Shown here in pieces: positions 15,882 through 27,700 of a stretch of DNA of 64,000 nucleotides. The stretch is from Heloderma charlesbogerti (Eukaryota > Chordata > Lepidosauria > Squamata > Helodermatidae): positions 124,001 to 188,000 of the forward strand of contig JANEZZ010001870.1 of the NCBI GenBank assembly GCA_026122225.1. Direction: 5' to 3'. The position numbers and the translations under genes were made by a program. Position 1 is the stretch's first letter; every line of letters starts with the position of its first letter. Below the pieces are notes generated by a model that was given only the letters and a program-made list of their open reading frames with translations, was not told where the DNA came from and searched no databases.

Positions 15882-16388
15882 ATGGAAGGAAAAGACTCTC
15901 CAGTGGTGGTGACCTGCGAGGTGTGTGCCATGTTTGTTTTCTTGCCTGAGATGAACATGGCCTACACTTGCAACAAGTGCAAGTTGATCACACTGCTGGG
16001 AGAAGAAGTAAGAGGACTGGAGCGGCGAGTGTCAACCCTCCAGGGAATAAGAGAACACGAAGAGTTCTTGGACAGAATGGGGGAACTACAGCAGCAAAGC
16101 GAAGTACAGAAGCTAGAAGAGCAACAGCAAGCTGAGGCGGAAGAGGGAATTGCTAAGGTGAGAAAAAATGAAGTACAGGATACTCCTTGGAAAAGAGTGG
16201 CAGTTAGGAGCAGAAGAACTAGGCGCCACTCTGCACCAGCGGAGGCAGTGGAACTAGGGAACCATTTCCAGGTACTTGAGGATGACACTGGAGGACAGCC
16301 TGCAGAGGAAGAATTACAGGGGAACCTGCATGAGAGTGAGCAAGAGGCTGAAGGCCAGCCAAGCAGAGGCGATGAAACCCAGGCCTGA
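15882..16388 (+). pseudogene. CR1 ORF1 protein
   Basis: An open frame of about 169 codons from MEGKDSP. It carries a CX2C..CX2C zinc-like module (CEVC ... CNKC), then LLGEEVRGLERRVSTLQ with heptad-like spacing, which suggests a short coiled coil, and a basic patch (RSRRTRRH). This matches CR1 ORF1 proteins, which bind RNA. The frame could start earlier, at 15810. It is intact, but the element's ORF2 is not. Confidence 0.7.
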
Positions 16389-16457
16389 CTTGTGTGGTAG
16401 ATAACTTCCTCCAACAGAATTCCTGACTTGTGTGGTAGATAACTTCCTCCAACAGAA
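16385..16457 (+). repeat. 37-bp tandem duplication at the CR1 deletion junction
   Basis: CTGACTTGTGTGGTAGATAA and the 17 bases after it occur at 16387-16423 and again at 16424-16457, back to back, exactly where ORF1 meets the endonuclease remnant. Confidence 0.8.
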
Positions 16458-18614
16458 AACAGAGGAAGGAACTAGAGGATTGGTTATCCTTGACTTGATC
16501 CTAACCAACAGAGATGACTTAGTGGATAAAGGAGCAGTTACAGGAACTCTGGGGGAAAGTGACCATGTTGTACTTGAGTTCTTGGTTCTAAGGGAGTGTA
16601 GTCAAATGCGTACCTTGGATTTTAGGAAAGCTGATTTTAATAAACTCAGAACAATCATCAGTAAGGTCCCATGGCAAGCAACTGAGAAAAGGAGTCCAAG
16701 ATGGGTGGGAGTTTTTAAAGAAGGAAATTCTGAAGGCACAATTACAAACAATTCCAGCAAGAAAAAAAGGCGGAAGACAATAGAAGAAGCCAATGTGGCT
16801 TCACAAAAAGCTTAGAGATGACCTGAAAACAAAAAAGGACACATATAGGAAGTGGAAGGAAGGCCAAGCTACAAAGGAAGAGTACAGGAAGGTAGCACAG
16901 AATTGCAGGGGTGTCCTTAGGAAGGCTAAAGCTGAGAACGAGCTGAGGTTAGCGAGGGATGCTAAAAGCAACAAGGTGGCTTTCTTCAGATATGTGCATA
17001 GCAAAAGACAGAGGAACAAAATGGTGGTTCAACTATTAGATAAGGATGGCAAATGATAACAGATGACAAGGAAAAGGCAGAAGTGCTCAATTCCTACTTT
17101 GGCTCAGTCTTCTCCCAAAAGAGGGTTTATGACCCCCCCAGCAAAGTACAGGCCGAAGGGGCAGGATTGCAGCTTGAGATTGATAGGCATATGGTCAAGG
17201 AACATCTAATTACTTTGAATGAGTTCAAATCTCCAGGGCCAGATGAACTGTGTTGTTGTTCAGTCGTTCAGTTGTGTCCGACTCTTCGTGACCCCATGGA
17301 CCATAGCACGCCAGGCCTTCCTGTCCTGCGCTCTCTCCCGGAGTGTGCTCAAGTTCATATTCATTGCATCAGTGATACTATCTAGCCATCTCATCCTCTG
17401 CCGTCCCCTTCTCCTTTTGCCTTCAGTCTTTCCCAGCATCAGGGTCTTTTCCAGAGAGTTTTCTCTTCGCATTAGGTGGCCTAGAGTAATAAAGGAACTG
17501 GCAGAAGAACTCTCAGAACCATGTTGTCCTATCTTCAAAAAGGACAAAAAGGAGGAACCTGGGAACTACAGACCAGTCAGTCTGATATCAATCCCTGGGA
17601 ACATTCTGGAGCAGATTCTAAAGCAATCCATCTGTAAGCACCTTGAAAACAATGCAGTGATTACTCGAAGCCAACATGGATTTGTCAAGAACAAATCCTG
17701 CCAGACGATCCTGATCTCATTTTTTTTTCCAGGTCACCTCCCTTGTGGACTGTGGGAATGCTGTGGACATAATATACCTCAACTTCAGCAAAGCTTTTGA
17801 CAAAGTGCCCCATGATATCGCAATGAGCAAACTAGCTAAAAGTGGGCTAGATGAAGCAATTATCAGATGGATCCACAGTTGGCTACAGAATCAGGCTCAA
17901 AGAGCGCTTATCAATGGGATCTTCTCAAACTGGGGAGAGGTAACGAGCGGGGTACTGCAGGGCTCAGTCCTGGGCCCAGTGCTCTTCAACATTTTTATGA
18001 ATGACTTGGAGGAGGAGGTGCAGGGAATGCTGATCAGATTTGCAGATGACACAAAATTGGGTGGGACAACTAATACCCTGGAAGACAGAAACAGAATTCA
18101 AAGTGATCTTGATAGACTGGAGTGCTGGGCAGAAAACAACAGAATGAATTTAACAGGGAGAAATGCCAAGTTCTGCACCTAGGAAAAAGAAACCAAATGC
18201 ACAGTTACAAGATGGGCAATACTTGGTTCAACAATACAACAGGCGAGAAGGACCCTGGAATTGTTGTAGATCACAAGTTGAATCTTATAAGTTGGGCTAT
18301 AAGTTGAATCACAACTTATAGCCCAACAATCTAATGTGGCTGCAAAAAAGGCAAATGCTCTTTTGGGCTGCATTAATAGAAGCATAGCTTCCAATTCCCG
18401 GGAAGTACTAGTCCCCCTCTACTCAGCACTGGTTAGGCCTCATCTGGAGTACTGTGTCCAGTTCTGGGCACCACACTTTAAGAAGGATGCAGACAAGCTG
18501 GAGAGGGTTCAGAGGAGGGCAACAAAGATGATCAGGGGACTGGAAACAAAGCTCTGTGAAGAGAGTCTGAAGGAACTGGGCATGTTTAGCCTTGAGAAGA
18601 CTGAGGGGAGATAG
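16432..18614 (+). pseudogene. CR1 ORF2: endonuclease end and reverse transcriptase, broken
   Basis: Starts in the last part of the endonuclease ([31 protein letters not shown]). It continues through the linker (AENELRLARDAKSNK), the reverse transcriptase with NYRPVSLI, AFDKVPHD, GVLQGSVLGPVLFNIF and RFADDTKLGG, and the C-terminal [15 protein letters not shown] and [12 protein letters not shown] blocks. Frames change at least four times. The BovB stub interrupts just after PGPDEL, and a T-rich insertion follows 17720. The catalytic aspartate pair is present as FADD. Confidence 0.85.
17252..17482 (-). mobile_element. BovB 3'-end stub nested in CR1
   Basis: 231 bp matching the 3' end of the BovB copies elsewhere in the window. 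It encodes, on the minus strand, the LMRRENSLEKTLMLGKTEG region and ends in a GTT-rich tail at the left. A 5'-truncated insertion in the CR1 reverse transcriptase. Confidence 0.9.
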
Positions 18615-19149
18615 GACAGCGCTCTTCACGTACTTAAAAGGTTGTCACAGAGAGGAAGGCCAGGATCGCTTCTCAAACATCCCAGAGTGCGAGACACGGA
18701 ATAATGGGCTCAAGTGACAGGAAGCCAGAGTCCGGCTGAACATCAGGAAAAATGTCCTGACTGTCAGAGCAATACGACAATGGAACCAATGACCTAGGGA
18801 GGCGGTGGGCTCTCCCACACTGGAGGCATTCAAGGCGAGGCTGGACAGCCATCTGTCAGGGATGCTTTCACTTAAGATTCCTGCACTGAGCAGGGGGTTG
18901 GACTCGATAGCTTTATAGGCCCCTTCCAACCCTACTATTATATGATTCTATGGAAACAATTTAAAAAACAAGGCTGTTCTGACATTCTTTTGGGTAGCGG
19001 CTAGGATGGAAACAGTGAGGAATTGGAAAAAGCACTCAGGGCAGAATTCACCAGGGCGCTTATACCATCTCCGATTCTCTTATGCCCTGCCAACTCTGTT
19101 GCACAAGTGGGGACTATTTTGGGATGAGTGAAATCTTATCAGGACAGTG

Positions 19150-19362
19150 CTGAGCCCGGACTGGGAGCCAGGAGATCTGGGTTCTAGTCCCTACTTGGCC
19201 ATGGAAGCTCAATGGGTGACTCTGGGCCAGTCACAGACTCTCAGCACAACCTACCTCACAGGGTTGTTGTGAGGATAAAGTGGAGCAGAGAAAAATGTAA
19301 GCCGCCTTGGGTTCCCTGCAAGAGGAAAAAGGGTGGGATATAAATGCAATTAATAAAAAAAA
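19150..19362 (+). mobile_element. MIR-like tRNA-derived SINE
   Basis: Contains a B-box-like GGTTCTAGTCC near 19178, a CORE-type segment with CCTACCTCACAGGGTTGTTG, and a TATAAATGCAATTAATAAAA tail. Similar in layout to MIR/CORE-SINEs. Not a functional tRNA gene. Confidence 0.7.
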
Positions 19363-19789
19363 GAAATGATTATGCCACAGCAGGAAGAAAACGTCTCTGT
19401 GCATGGGGTGTGCATGCTTATCTTCCTGATTGCTGTGCCATATTTAATCATGGAACACTTTATCTGGTGCTGCTTGACAGAGAGGCCTTGCTAAATCTGG
19501 ACTTGAGTATGTGACTTACTGCTGTTGCCTTCATGGCAGAATTGCTTGCTCAATGTAACGTCTCCAAGCCTTGACTAGCTCTGTTCCGGACTGTTTCTTA
19601 AAGTAAACATGCCATATTCCGCCACATCCGGGCTGTTTATGCATGTTCATGCGCCAAGCAGCTTGCACACATCGTGTCTTTAATTTAAACACTTATAGCC
19701 CACCTTTCCATGCAAAAGCGACTTTCCGTGCAGCCAGAGTTCATGCTAGCTGCAAGTGGCACTTGTAATTGCATCTCCAGCACCAAGGA
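19363..19789. other. Sequence upstream of the PPIP5K1 CpG island
   Basis: AT-balanced DNA without recognised coding or repeat content, apart from a short AT-rich tail at 19680-19705 resembling LINE 3' ends (TTATAGCCCACCTTTCCATG). Confidence 0.35.
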
Positions 19790-21150
19790 GCTGAGCGCAG
19801 TCTGCGGCAGCCCGGGGATGCCGAGACGCGGTGCGCGCGCACCGCACCATTCCGCTGGGCCGCAAGCGGGCCGGGGAAAGTCTGCCTGGGGGCGCCCCGC
19901 TCTGTTCCCCGGCCCTCCGGAGATCCGCGACCGTCCCTCCTGCCTCAGCCACCCGCGAGAGGAGGCAGACTGGGGCAGGCCGAGGCCCAGGCCCAGGCCC
20001 AGGCCCGGCTCCGGCGCCCCCGTGCAGGCTGCGCGCCGGCGCGCGTTCCCGCAGGCGAGGGCAGCGCCGCGAGCGGGCTGCGCTGCTGCCCCCGCGGCCG
20101 GCACGCCCACAGCCGCCGCGGGCCGGAGGAAGGCCCCGCCGGGGAGGCCTCGCCCGCCCCCGCGGACTGCCCGCCGCCGCGGAAGCGGCAGGACGAAGCC
20201 GCCTGACCCCGGCGCGCCCCACCTCCGCCACGCACCGATTGGCCGCCTCCCGGCAGCAGACACGCCGCCATTGGCCCGACGGAGGCTGGCGGGCGAGCGG
20301 GCGGGACGAGGCCGCCGGGCGAACAGCACGCGTGGGCGGGGCGGGGCCTTGGCTCCGCCCCCTGTCCGGGCCTGGAGGGGCGGGGCCGGCAGGGAGAATT
20401 TCTGCAGGAGCCGCTTCTCTCCTCCCCGCGCGGCTCACTCTGCTGCCCCGCGAGGCGAGGCGAGGCGGCTGGCCCGGCCCGGCCCGGCCCGGCCCGCCTC
20501 CGGTGTGCGGCGGGCCCCTCCTCGGCCAGCGCCCGCCAGGTGCCTCGGCCTGCAGCGCCCTCCCCCAGCCCGCGGAGCCGAAGGTGAGGGTCGGCGGGCA
20601 GGACGCCCGGAGGGCCGCGCGCCGCCCGCCCTGGACCAGGGGCCCGCGCCCCGCGCTCGCCGCGCGTCCCTCCAGCCCGGTGTTGCTGCCTCGGGCTCCC
20701 CTCCGCGAGCCGTCGCAGCGAGTGCGAGGGCTCCTGGGAGAAGCCTGGCGGGGCCTCCCCGCGGAGCGGGCGACGCCAGCGGAGTCGGCGAGGCCCGCGC
20801 CCGCGCCAGGCCTGCCGCGCTCGGGCTCCGTGGCGCAGCCGCGACCGGGCTTCTGCCGACGGCCGCGGGCGGGCGGGCCGCTCTGGGCCCGGGGCCCCGC
20901 GTGGACCTCGGCCCGGGCGCGGGGCGCAGAGAGCGGCCTCTCGCGTGCGCGTCTCGGAAGCGCTGTCCGGAAACGCGGGTCTGCTGCAGGCTCGGGAAAG
21001 GCCGGCTGAGGGCGAGGGACTGCCGCGCGCTTCCGCGGGGAGGGTGAGCCCCGCTCCGGGCCCCGCCCGAGGCGGGCAGAGCGCCTTCCCTGCTTCCGAG
21101 CTCGGTGTTGGCAGACGCCTGTTCTGACACGGGCACTCGCGGGCCTCCTT
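19790..21150 (+). promoter_or_regulatory. PPIP5K1: CpG island promoter of PPIP5K1
   Basis: Dense CpG. Two inverted CCAAT boxes (ATTGG at 20238-20242 and 20270-20274) lie 32 bp apart, followed by GC boxes at about 20334-20346, 20351-20362 and 20375-20387. This is the usual NF-Y plus Sp-factor layout of a TATA-less housekeeping promoter. Transcription probably starts near 20390-20420. A (GGCCCA)n-type hexamer tract lies at 19980-20010. Confidence 0.75.
20400..20583 (+). other. PPIP5K1: Putative noncoding first exon of PPIP5K1
   Basis: Downstream of the GC boxes a strong donor, GCCGAAG|GTGAGGG, lies at 20583/20584. The coding exon acceptor is at 21561. The 5' end given here is approximate. Inferred from promoter and splice signals only. 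Confidence 0.5.
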
Positions 21151-21255
21151 GGCCTGGCGTATGGAGGAGCCCGCGCCCTCATCCAGCCGTGCCCCGGGGC
21201 TGCCTCTCTGGAGCTGCTCGGGGCTTCCCGCCTAAGCTCTTCCTCTTCGCTGCAG

Positions 21256-21391
21256 GCTTCCTGGGTTGGTGAAGCGTCGGCTTTAGGAAAGCGGCCTGTG
21301 CCCTCCGAGGCTGCTGATCCAGTGGAAGCTGCTGCCAGGCCCACCTCCTTCCGCACCTTGATTCAGCCGGCAGCCTGAGCCATGCAGCAGT
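21256..21391 (+). other. PPIP5K1: Candidate second 5'-UTR exon of PPIP5K1
   Basis: A pyrimidine-rich acceptor (TCTTCGCTGCAG) ends at 21255 and a donor (CAGT|GTAAGG) starts at 21392, enclosing 136 bp with one ATG at 21381. Joined to the coding exon this would make a three-codon upstream ORF ending in TAG across the junction. Splice-signal inference only. Confidence 0.3.
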
Positions 21392-21561
21392 GTAAGGCAG
21401 CCTAGCCCACGCCTGCGAGGGGAGGATGCCCCTCCCAGCCCGTGGGGGAGAGGGCTCGCTGCCTTCCCCACGTCTCTGCTTGCCACGGCAGCGCCTCTCT
21501 CTGCTGCCCAGTTGCCTTTGCCTGTGTGCTGGGCTTTCTTCTGATTCTGGCTTGCTTGCAG

Positions 21562-21740
21562 AGCGGGGATGGTTGGTCTCCCAGACTGGAATGTTGTCCT
21601 GGACGACCACCCTTAAGGGCGACATCACGGCTCCCAAGTTCTTTGTGGGCTCCCGAGATGACGAGGCGGGCTTCCTGGGATCAGACATGAAGATGGACGA
21701 GATCGATTTTTTTGAGGATGAGGAGGAAGAGGAAGAGTCG
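21562..21740 (+). CDS. PPIP5K1: PPIP5K1 coding exon 1 (start codon at 21591)
   Basis: The acceptor TTGCTTGCAG ends at 21561 and 29 bases of leader precede ATG 21591. It encodes 50 residues, [11 protein letters not shown] to an acidic run [11 protein letters not shown]; donor TCG|GTAAGG. Human PPIP5K1 also starts with MW/S-T and an acidic stretch before the kinase domain. The ATG at 21569 is out of frame. Confidence 0.85.
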
Positions 21741-24700
21741 GTAAGGAGCCCAGGGTCGGTGCTTGTGTTGGCGGCAGCTCCCTTGCCCAGTGGTTTTGCT
21801 TGTGCCTCCAGGATTAGGTGGGCTGTACGTTGTTGTTGTTGTTCAGTCGTACAGTCGTGTCCGACTCTTCGTGACCCCATGGACCATAGCACACCAGGCC
21901 TTCCTGTCCTGTGCTCTCTCCCGGAGCGTGCTCAAGTTCATCTTCATTGCATCGGTGATGCTATCTAGCCATCTCATCCTCTGCCATCCCCTTCTCCTTT
22001 TGCCTGAGATTGGAGGCTGGTGGCAAGGAACCTTGCGGCTTCCCTGGATAAGCTTGTGGCCAGGCAGTCTGGCAGTTCTTTCAGGTAGATGCAGAGTGTT
22101 GCAAAAGCAGCAGCCACGTTGGGCAGCTTTCTGTACTGCTGAGGGCTGCTGAGAAAGAGAGACATTTTCCTCCTTGGAGGATCTGTTCACTTACTCCCAA
22201 GGACTCCCTTTTAAGGTAGTGGGTCATCTCGAAGCCTGCCATGAACTAAGCACGTAGGGAGTCGCTGTTCTATCTAGCGCCCCCACCCCCTGATCTGTCC
22301 CCTTAACTGTTCCCAGATGTCATGCAACACACAGAGCTGGGAGTGGTGGTGTGGAGCTGCTGCTTTTATCCCCACCCTGTTGCCTTTTCCCCCTTTTGGG
22401 CTGCCTTTGGATGGGGGGGAGTTTGCTCTGACATGTCCCTTCTAGTCCCTTCTCCCAAGCCTTGCTGAAGATTTTCCTGGCATGGCTGGGTGATGTGGGG
22501 GAAGGGGCTGCTGCATGAGAATGCCCACTGCCCAAGGCAGAAGCTTCCTGGCTTTCTGTCCATGTGCTGGCATTTCCTCAGCCTCCGGAGCGGCAGATTG
22601 TGGTTGGCATTTGTGCCATGACCAAAAAATCCAAATCAAAGCCAATGACACAAATCTTGGAGCGGCTGTGCAAGTTTGAGTACATCACGGTGGTGATCAT
22701 GGGGGAAGACGTCATTCTGAACGAGCCTGTGGAGAACTGGCCACCCTGTGACTGCCTCATCTCTTTCCACTCCAAAGGTAAACCTACCTCCTGATGCCCC
22801 AAATCCTCTTGCCGATGCCTGTTAATGGCCGGTGCTGAGGCTAGTTCCTCTTGTCTTTCAGGGTTTCCACTGGACAAGGCTGTTGCTTATGCCAGGCTTC
22901 GCAGCCCTTTTCTGATTAATGATCTTGATATGCAATATTACATTCAGGACAGGTAGGACTCTGGCATAAACAGAGGTGAACTCTGTGGGGTAAGGTGGGC
23001 CAGCAGAGGAGAAGGACCATTCCCAGGGCTGGTTGTGTGCTGCAGGTGCAGAATGCAGTGTCTTGAGAGTTTACGTTTATGGTTTTTAAAGCCACGTTTT
23101 CCAGCCCCATGACTGGAAAGCCTAAGGTTAGAAGCCCGTGACCAGTGTCTGTGGTAGAGCAGGAAAGCCAGCACGGGGGAGGGAGGCAGGGCAGAGGCTG
23201 AATAGATGATCCAAAACAAGCAGACATTTGCGGAAGTGATTCATTGCGCTATATTGGGTTTTTCTTGATGCAGAGTTTAAATAAACTCTGATGTCCTTGT
23301 CCTGTATCATAACTTGCTGCTAAGCAGAGTAGCAAGGAGGGTGTCTTTACTTCTAAGGCAGCTTAGCCTGAGACCTGACTGGGCATTGGTGGCCTCTCAG
23401 CTGGGCCTTCCCCGCAAAGAAGGGGCCTTGGATGCCACATTTCAGGGGAGACTGCCTGACTGTGCTGGACACTCTGTGGGCCCAGGCAAGCAGGAAGTGA
23501 GGCCATTCTTGTGGTGGTAGCCCTGCTGTTGCTCCATGTCCTCTGCAGGCGGGAGGTGTACCGGATCCTGCAGGAAGAGGGAATAGACTTGCCCCGCTAT
23601 GCTGTGCTCAACCGAGACCCTGACAAGCCAGATGGTGAGTGGCTTGGGAGGGGAGGGTGGGACTGCTGCTGGCGGAAGGAGTCAGCCTGGCCCTGGGTTG
23701 CCCTGAGCTAGTCACGTGGGTGAGGCTCTCTTGGAGATGTCAGGGCATGGCTGGTACAGCTGGGGAAGGGTTTTGCCATGGGCCTGTGGCAGCAGGGTTG
23801 GGGGCTGGACAAACAGTTGACTCCTTCTGCCAGCCCCTGCGATGCCCCTTAAGGATGACAGATTCCGAAGGAGCCCTTCTCTCCTAGCGTCTGCTTGCAG
23901 CCAATTACCCTTCCTGTCAGGCCGTCAGATATTTATTTGTTTTTTATTTCTAGCCCACTTTTTCTTCAAGGGCCTCAAGCACCCCCCACCCCCCAGTTTG
24001 GGCTGAGAGACAGAGAGAGACTTAGTCCGTGGGCTAAAAGCTGAAAACTGACATATTGGTACCAAGTAAGGTGGCAAAATTTCACAGGTTAAATTCAGAG
24101 AAGTCTGTTGTGAAAATGGATCCACCAGCAAAAGGAAGCATGCTGCCACAACACTGGCAACATCGTGATTGCATTATTCATTGATCTGCTGAAACATCAA
24201 CTGCAAGGCTGGTGTCCCCTCAGACCCTTCAACCACAGCAAGCCTTGTTGAAAGCATCAGAAATCAGAAACCATAAAGCAATCGTAAGGGTGGCTGAAGA
24301 TTTAGCAGAGGACGAAATACTTACATTGCAACGCCATAGGAAGTGCTGCAGCCTGTTTACAGTGGAAAAAGTTTGGATGCTATCATTTCTGAAGGTAACA
24401 CAACTATTGAATCTAAGACAGAGGGACATGTTCAAAAAAACGTCCAGCAGACAAGGACCAGGCTCTTCTATAGTTTATGAGGCTAACGGCATCTTCTGTG
24501 AGGAAAAAAACCAAGTGTTTGAAAAGGCAAAAAACAAGAGAGCCTCTGGTTCAGTGTTGTAAACTACGTGCACAGGCTGGTACCAGAAGTGCAGCCATTA
24601 GGGAATTGCGTACAAGGATGATTGCCATTGTCAACAGAGATCTTGTAGTTGCAGAAGCTCTCTACCACCGGTCTCGTTACCTACCCTGTCTCCCCAAAGA

Positions 24701-27700
24701 ATGAATCTGCTTGCAACAGTTCAGTCTGTTGTGATGGTACCAGAAATAATGAACTTCTGTATGATGAAATAGCTAACGAGGCATACAAAGAACTGTTTTC
24801 ATTCATAAGGAATGAACTGTTTATTATTTATTTATTAGATTTATTAGCTGCCCATCAGGCCGGCTACCCAGCCACTCCAGGCGGCGTACAACACTAATAA
24901 AACGAAATACAACGAATTTACATAATCAACTGAACAACACAGCATAACAAAACAACACTGCTCTAAAAAACTCTTAACACACCCCAAATGCTCGCCTGAC
25001 CAGCCAGGTTTTTAAAGCCTGGCGGAAGCTTGTCAAAGAGGGGGCATGGCGGAGGTCACTAGGGAGGGAGTTCCACAGAGTGGGGGCCACCACAGAAAAG
25101 TCCATCTCCCTAGTCCTCACCAGCCTAGCTGTCCTTGCTGGTGGGACACAGAGAAGGCCATCCGAGGCTGATCTTGTTGAGTGGCGTCCCTGGTGTTGGA
25201 GACGCTCCTTAAGATAGACTGGGCCGGAACCATATAGGGTTTTAAAGGTCAATGCTAACTCCTTGAATTGGGCCCAGAAAACAACTGGTAACCAGTGCAA
25301 CTCCTTCAGCGCTGGAGTGATGTGATCTTGCTGATGGCTGGCTTTAATCAGGTGGGCCGCCGTGTTCTTCACCAGCTGCAACTTCCAAACCATCTTCAGG
25401 GGAAACCCCATATAGAGTGCATTAGTAGTAGTCTAGGCAAGAGGAGACCAGGGCATGAACTACTGATGGGAGCAGATGGTTAGGGAGGCGGGCGCAGCCG
25501 CTGTATCAGATGGAGTTGGTACAGTGCTGCCCGGTTCTCGGCTGACACCTGAGCCTCCGTGGACTGCTGGGAGTCTAAAATGATCCAGACTGCAGACCTG
25601 GCCCTTCAGGGGTAGCTGCACCCCATTAAACACCAGGTCAACATACCCCAACCTCCCTTGTCTCCCACAAAAAGTAGTTCGGGTTTGTCAGGGTTCAGTT
25701 TCAGCTTGGTCCTTCCCATCCAGCCACTCACCAACTCCAGACACTTGGACAGGGTTTCTACAGCCAACCGTGGTGAGCACTTGAATGGGAGGTAGAGTTG
25801 CATGTCATCCACATATTGGTGACACTGCATCCCAGATCTCCTGATGATAGCCCCCAGTGGCTTCACATAGATGTTAAACAACATAGGGGAGAGAATAGAA
25901 CCCTGTGGCACCCCGCAAGTGAGCAGCCAAGGGTCTGAAGTCTCCTACCCCAGTGCTAATCTCTGGTACCTACCGGAGAGGAAGGACTGGAACCACCGTA
26001 CTATGATATTTCCAATGCCCAGGCGCTCCAGGAGGGTACCATGGTCGACGGTATCAAAAGCCGCTGAGAGATCAAGGAGAACAAGGAGCATTCGCCCCTA
26101 TCCAGAGTCCTCCCCATATCATCCACCAAGGTGACCAAGGCTGTTTCTGTCCCATGCCCAGGCCTGAAGCCCGACTGAAATAGATCCAGATAATTGGCTT
26201 CTTCCAAGTGTGCCTGCAACTGCAAAGCCACCACCTGCTCAATCCACCTTGCCCCCAAACGGCAGATTCGAGACTGGGCGAAAGTTGCTCAAGTCTTGGG
26301 GATCCAAGGAGGGCTTCTTTAACAGTGGTCTTATCACCGCCTCCTTGAGGGCTGATGGCATCACTCTCCTCGAGGGAGGCATTCACCACCGCCTTGATCC
26401 CTTCCCTAGGTCTCTCCCTGCAGCTCATAATGAGCCAAGATGGGCAAGGATCAAATAAGCAGGTGGTTGGCCTTACAGATGAAAGCATCTTGTCCACTTC
26501 CTCAGAAGAAAGAAGCTGGAACTGATCCCACACGACCAGTCCACCACTGGCCACCCCTCGTTCACTAACTGTATCCACAGTGCATGTAATAGCACTCCTG
26601 ATCTGGTCGATTTTATCTGCAAAGTGCTTTTCAGACTCATCACAGGAGGCCTTAGAATGCTCCATTCGTTCCAGAACAACTGGACTGACCATGGTTTGGA
26701 CCACTTGGAACAGTCTCCTGGGATAGCACTCTGCAGACGGGATAGAGGCAGCATAAAAATTCTTTTTTGCTGCTCTTATCGCCATGTGGTAGTCTGAAGC
26801 TACAGCTCTAACCCATGTCCGATCGTCTTCAGAGCAAGATTTCCACCACCGGCGCTCTAGCTGTCTCACCTCCCGTTTCAGAGTTTGCAACCCTGGGGTG
26901 AACCACGGTGTGGCCTGAGCTCTGTTCAGGGGGAGAGGGTGTTTCGGAGCCACACGGTCTAATGCCCCAGTGATGGCAGCATTCCAGTTATCCACCAGGG
27001 TCTCGACTAAGGGGCTGTTTGCGTGCCCAGAGAATCCCCAAGCTCATTCAGGAATCCATTTGGATTCATAAGACGCCTGGGGCTGACCATCTTAATGGCT
27101 CCTCCACCCCTGCGGAGGGGTTGTGGAACCAAGAAGTCCAAGCCCACCAGGAAGTGATCTGACCGTGACAAGGGGGTGGTGGATATACCTCCAATTTCCA
27201 GATCACTTCCCACCTCTCCGGAAACAAACACAAGGTCTAATGCATGACCAGCTACATGGGTGGGCCCAGTTGGAATAGGGTGCAGCTCCCAGGAAGTCAT
27301 GGTCTCCATGAAGTCCTGAGGTGCTCCTGTGAGGATGGCCTCTGAATGTACGTTGAAGTCCCCCAACACCAACAAGTTAGGGGACTGCACACGCTTGAGG
27401 TGGTCTCTGATGTGCACCTCGGCCAGGGAGTCTGTTGTGCAGCGGGGTGGACGGTACACGAGCCGAATCCCCAGACTGCTCTTCGGGCCCAGCCTCCAGT
27501 ACATGCAATCAGCAACCCCGGTCTCCTGGAGAGGGAGTCTGGGGAGGACCAAGGACTCCCAGTAGGTAACAGCCACTCCCTCCCCCTGACCCCCAGCCCT
27601 CGGCTGCTGCGCATATGAAAATCCAGCCAGGCAAATGGCCGCAAGAGTGGGAGCAGTGGCCTTGTCCAGCCAGGTCTCTGTAATACATGCCAGGTCAGCA

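Larger units (their letters stand above)
15290..18952 (+). mobile_element. CR1 LINE with intact 5' and 3' ends but an internal deletion
   Basis: The order is: a 5' UTR with repeated units (15290-15712), ORF1 (15882-16388), then directly the end of the endonuclease (from 16432), the reverse transcriptase, and the CR1 3' end terminating in a GATTCTATGG-type repeat at 18952. Most of the endonuclease domain is missing between ORF1 and 16432. A BovB stub sits at 17252-17482. Insertion is into L1 sequence that resumes at 18953. Confidence 0.85.
10290..19135 (+). mobile_element. Old L1 (Tx1/L1-type) ORF2 remnant, split by BovB and CR1
   Basis: Three blocks read as one plus-strand L1 reverse transcriptase. 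10290-10480 gives LLNQDHK followed by HQDQFGFIKTGK. 13678-15287 gives LDARKAFNKLEWPFL, an EQGCPM block, VRYADDIAMTLTNP and KKGGLGMPN. 18953-19135 gives an ILLGSG-like block and a NWKK-like block typical of the C-terminus. Many stops and frameshifts show it is the oldest layer. BovB (10481-13669) and CR1 (15290-18952) sit inside it. Confidence 0.75.

Noticed and set aside
19746..21356. 536-codon minus-strand frame in the PPIP5K1 CpG island
   Set aside because: Same bias artefact: Arg/Ala/Pro-rich, no recognised domain, covers promoter sequence and overlaps long frames on the plus strand.
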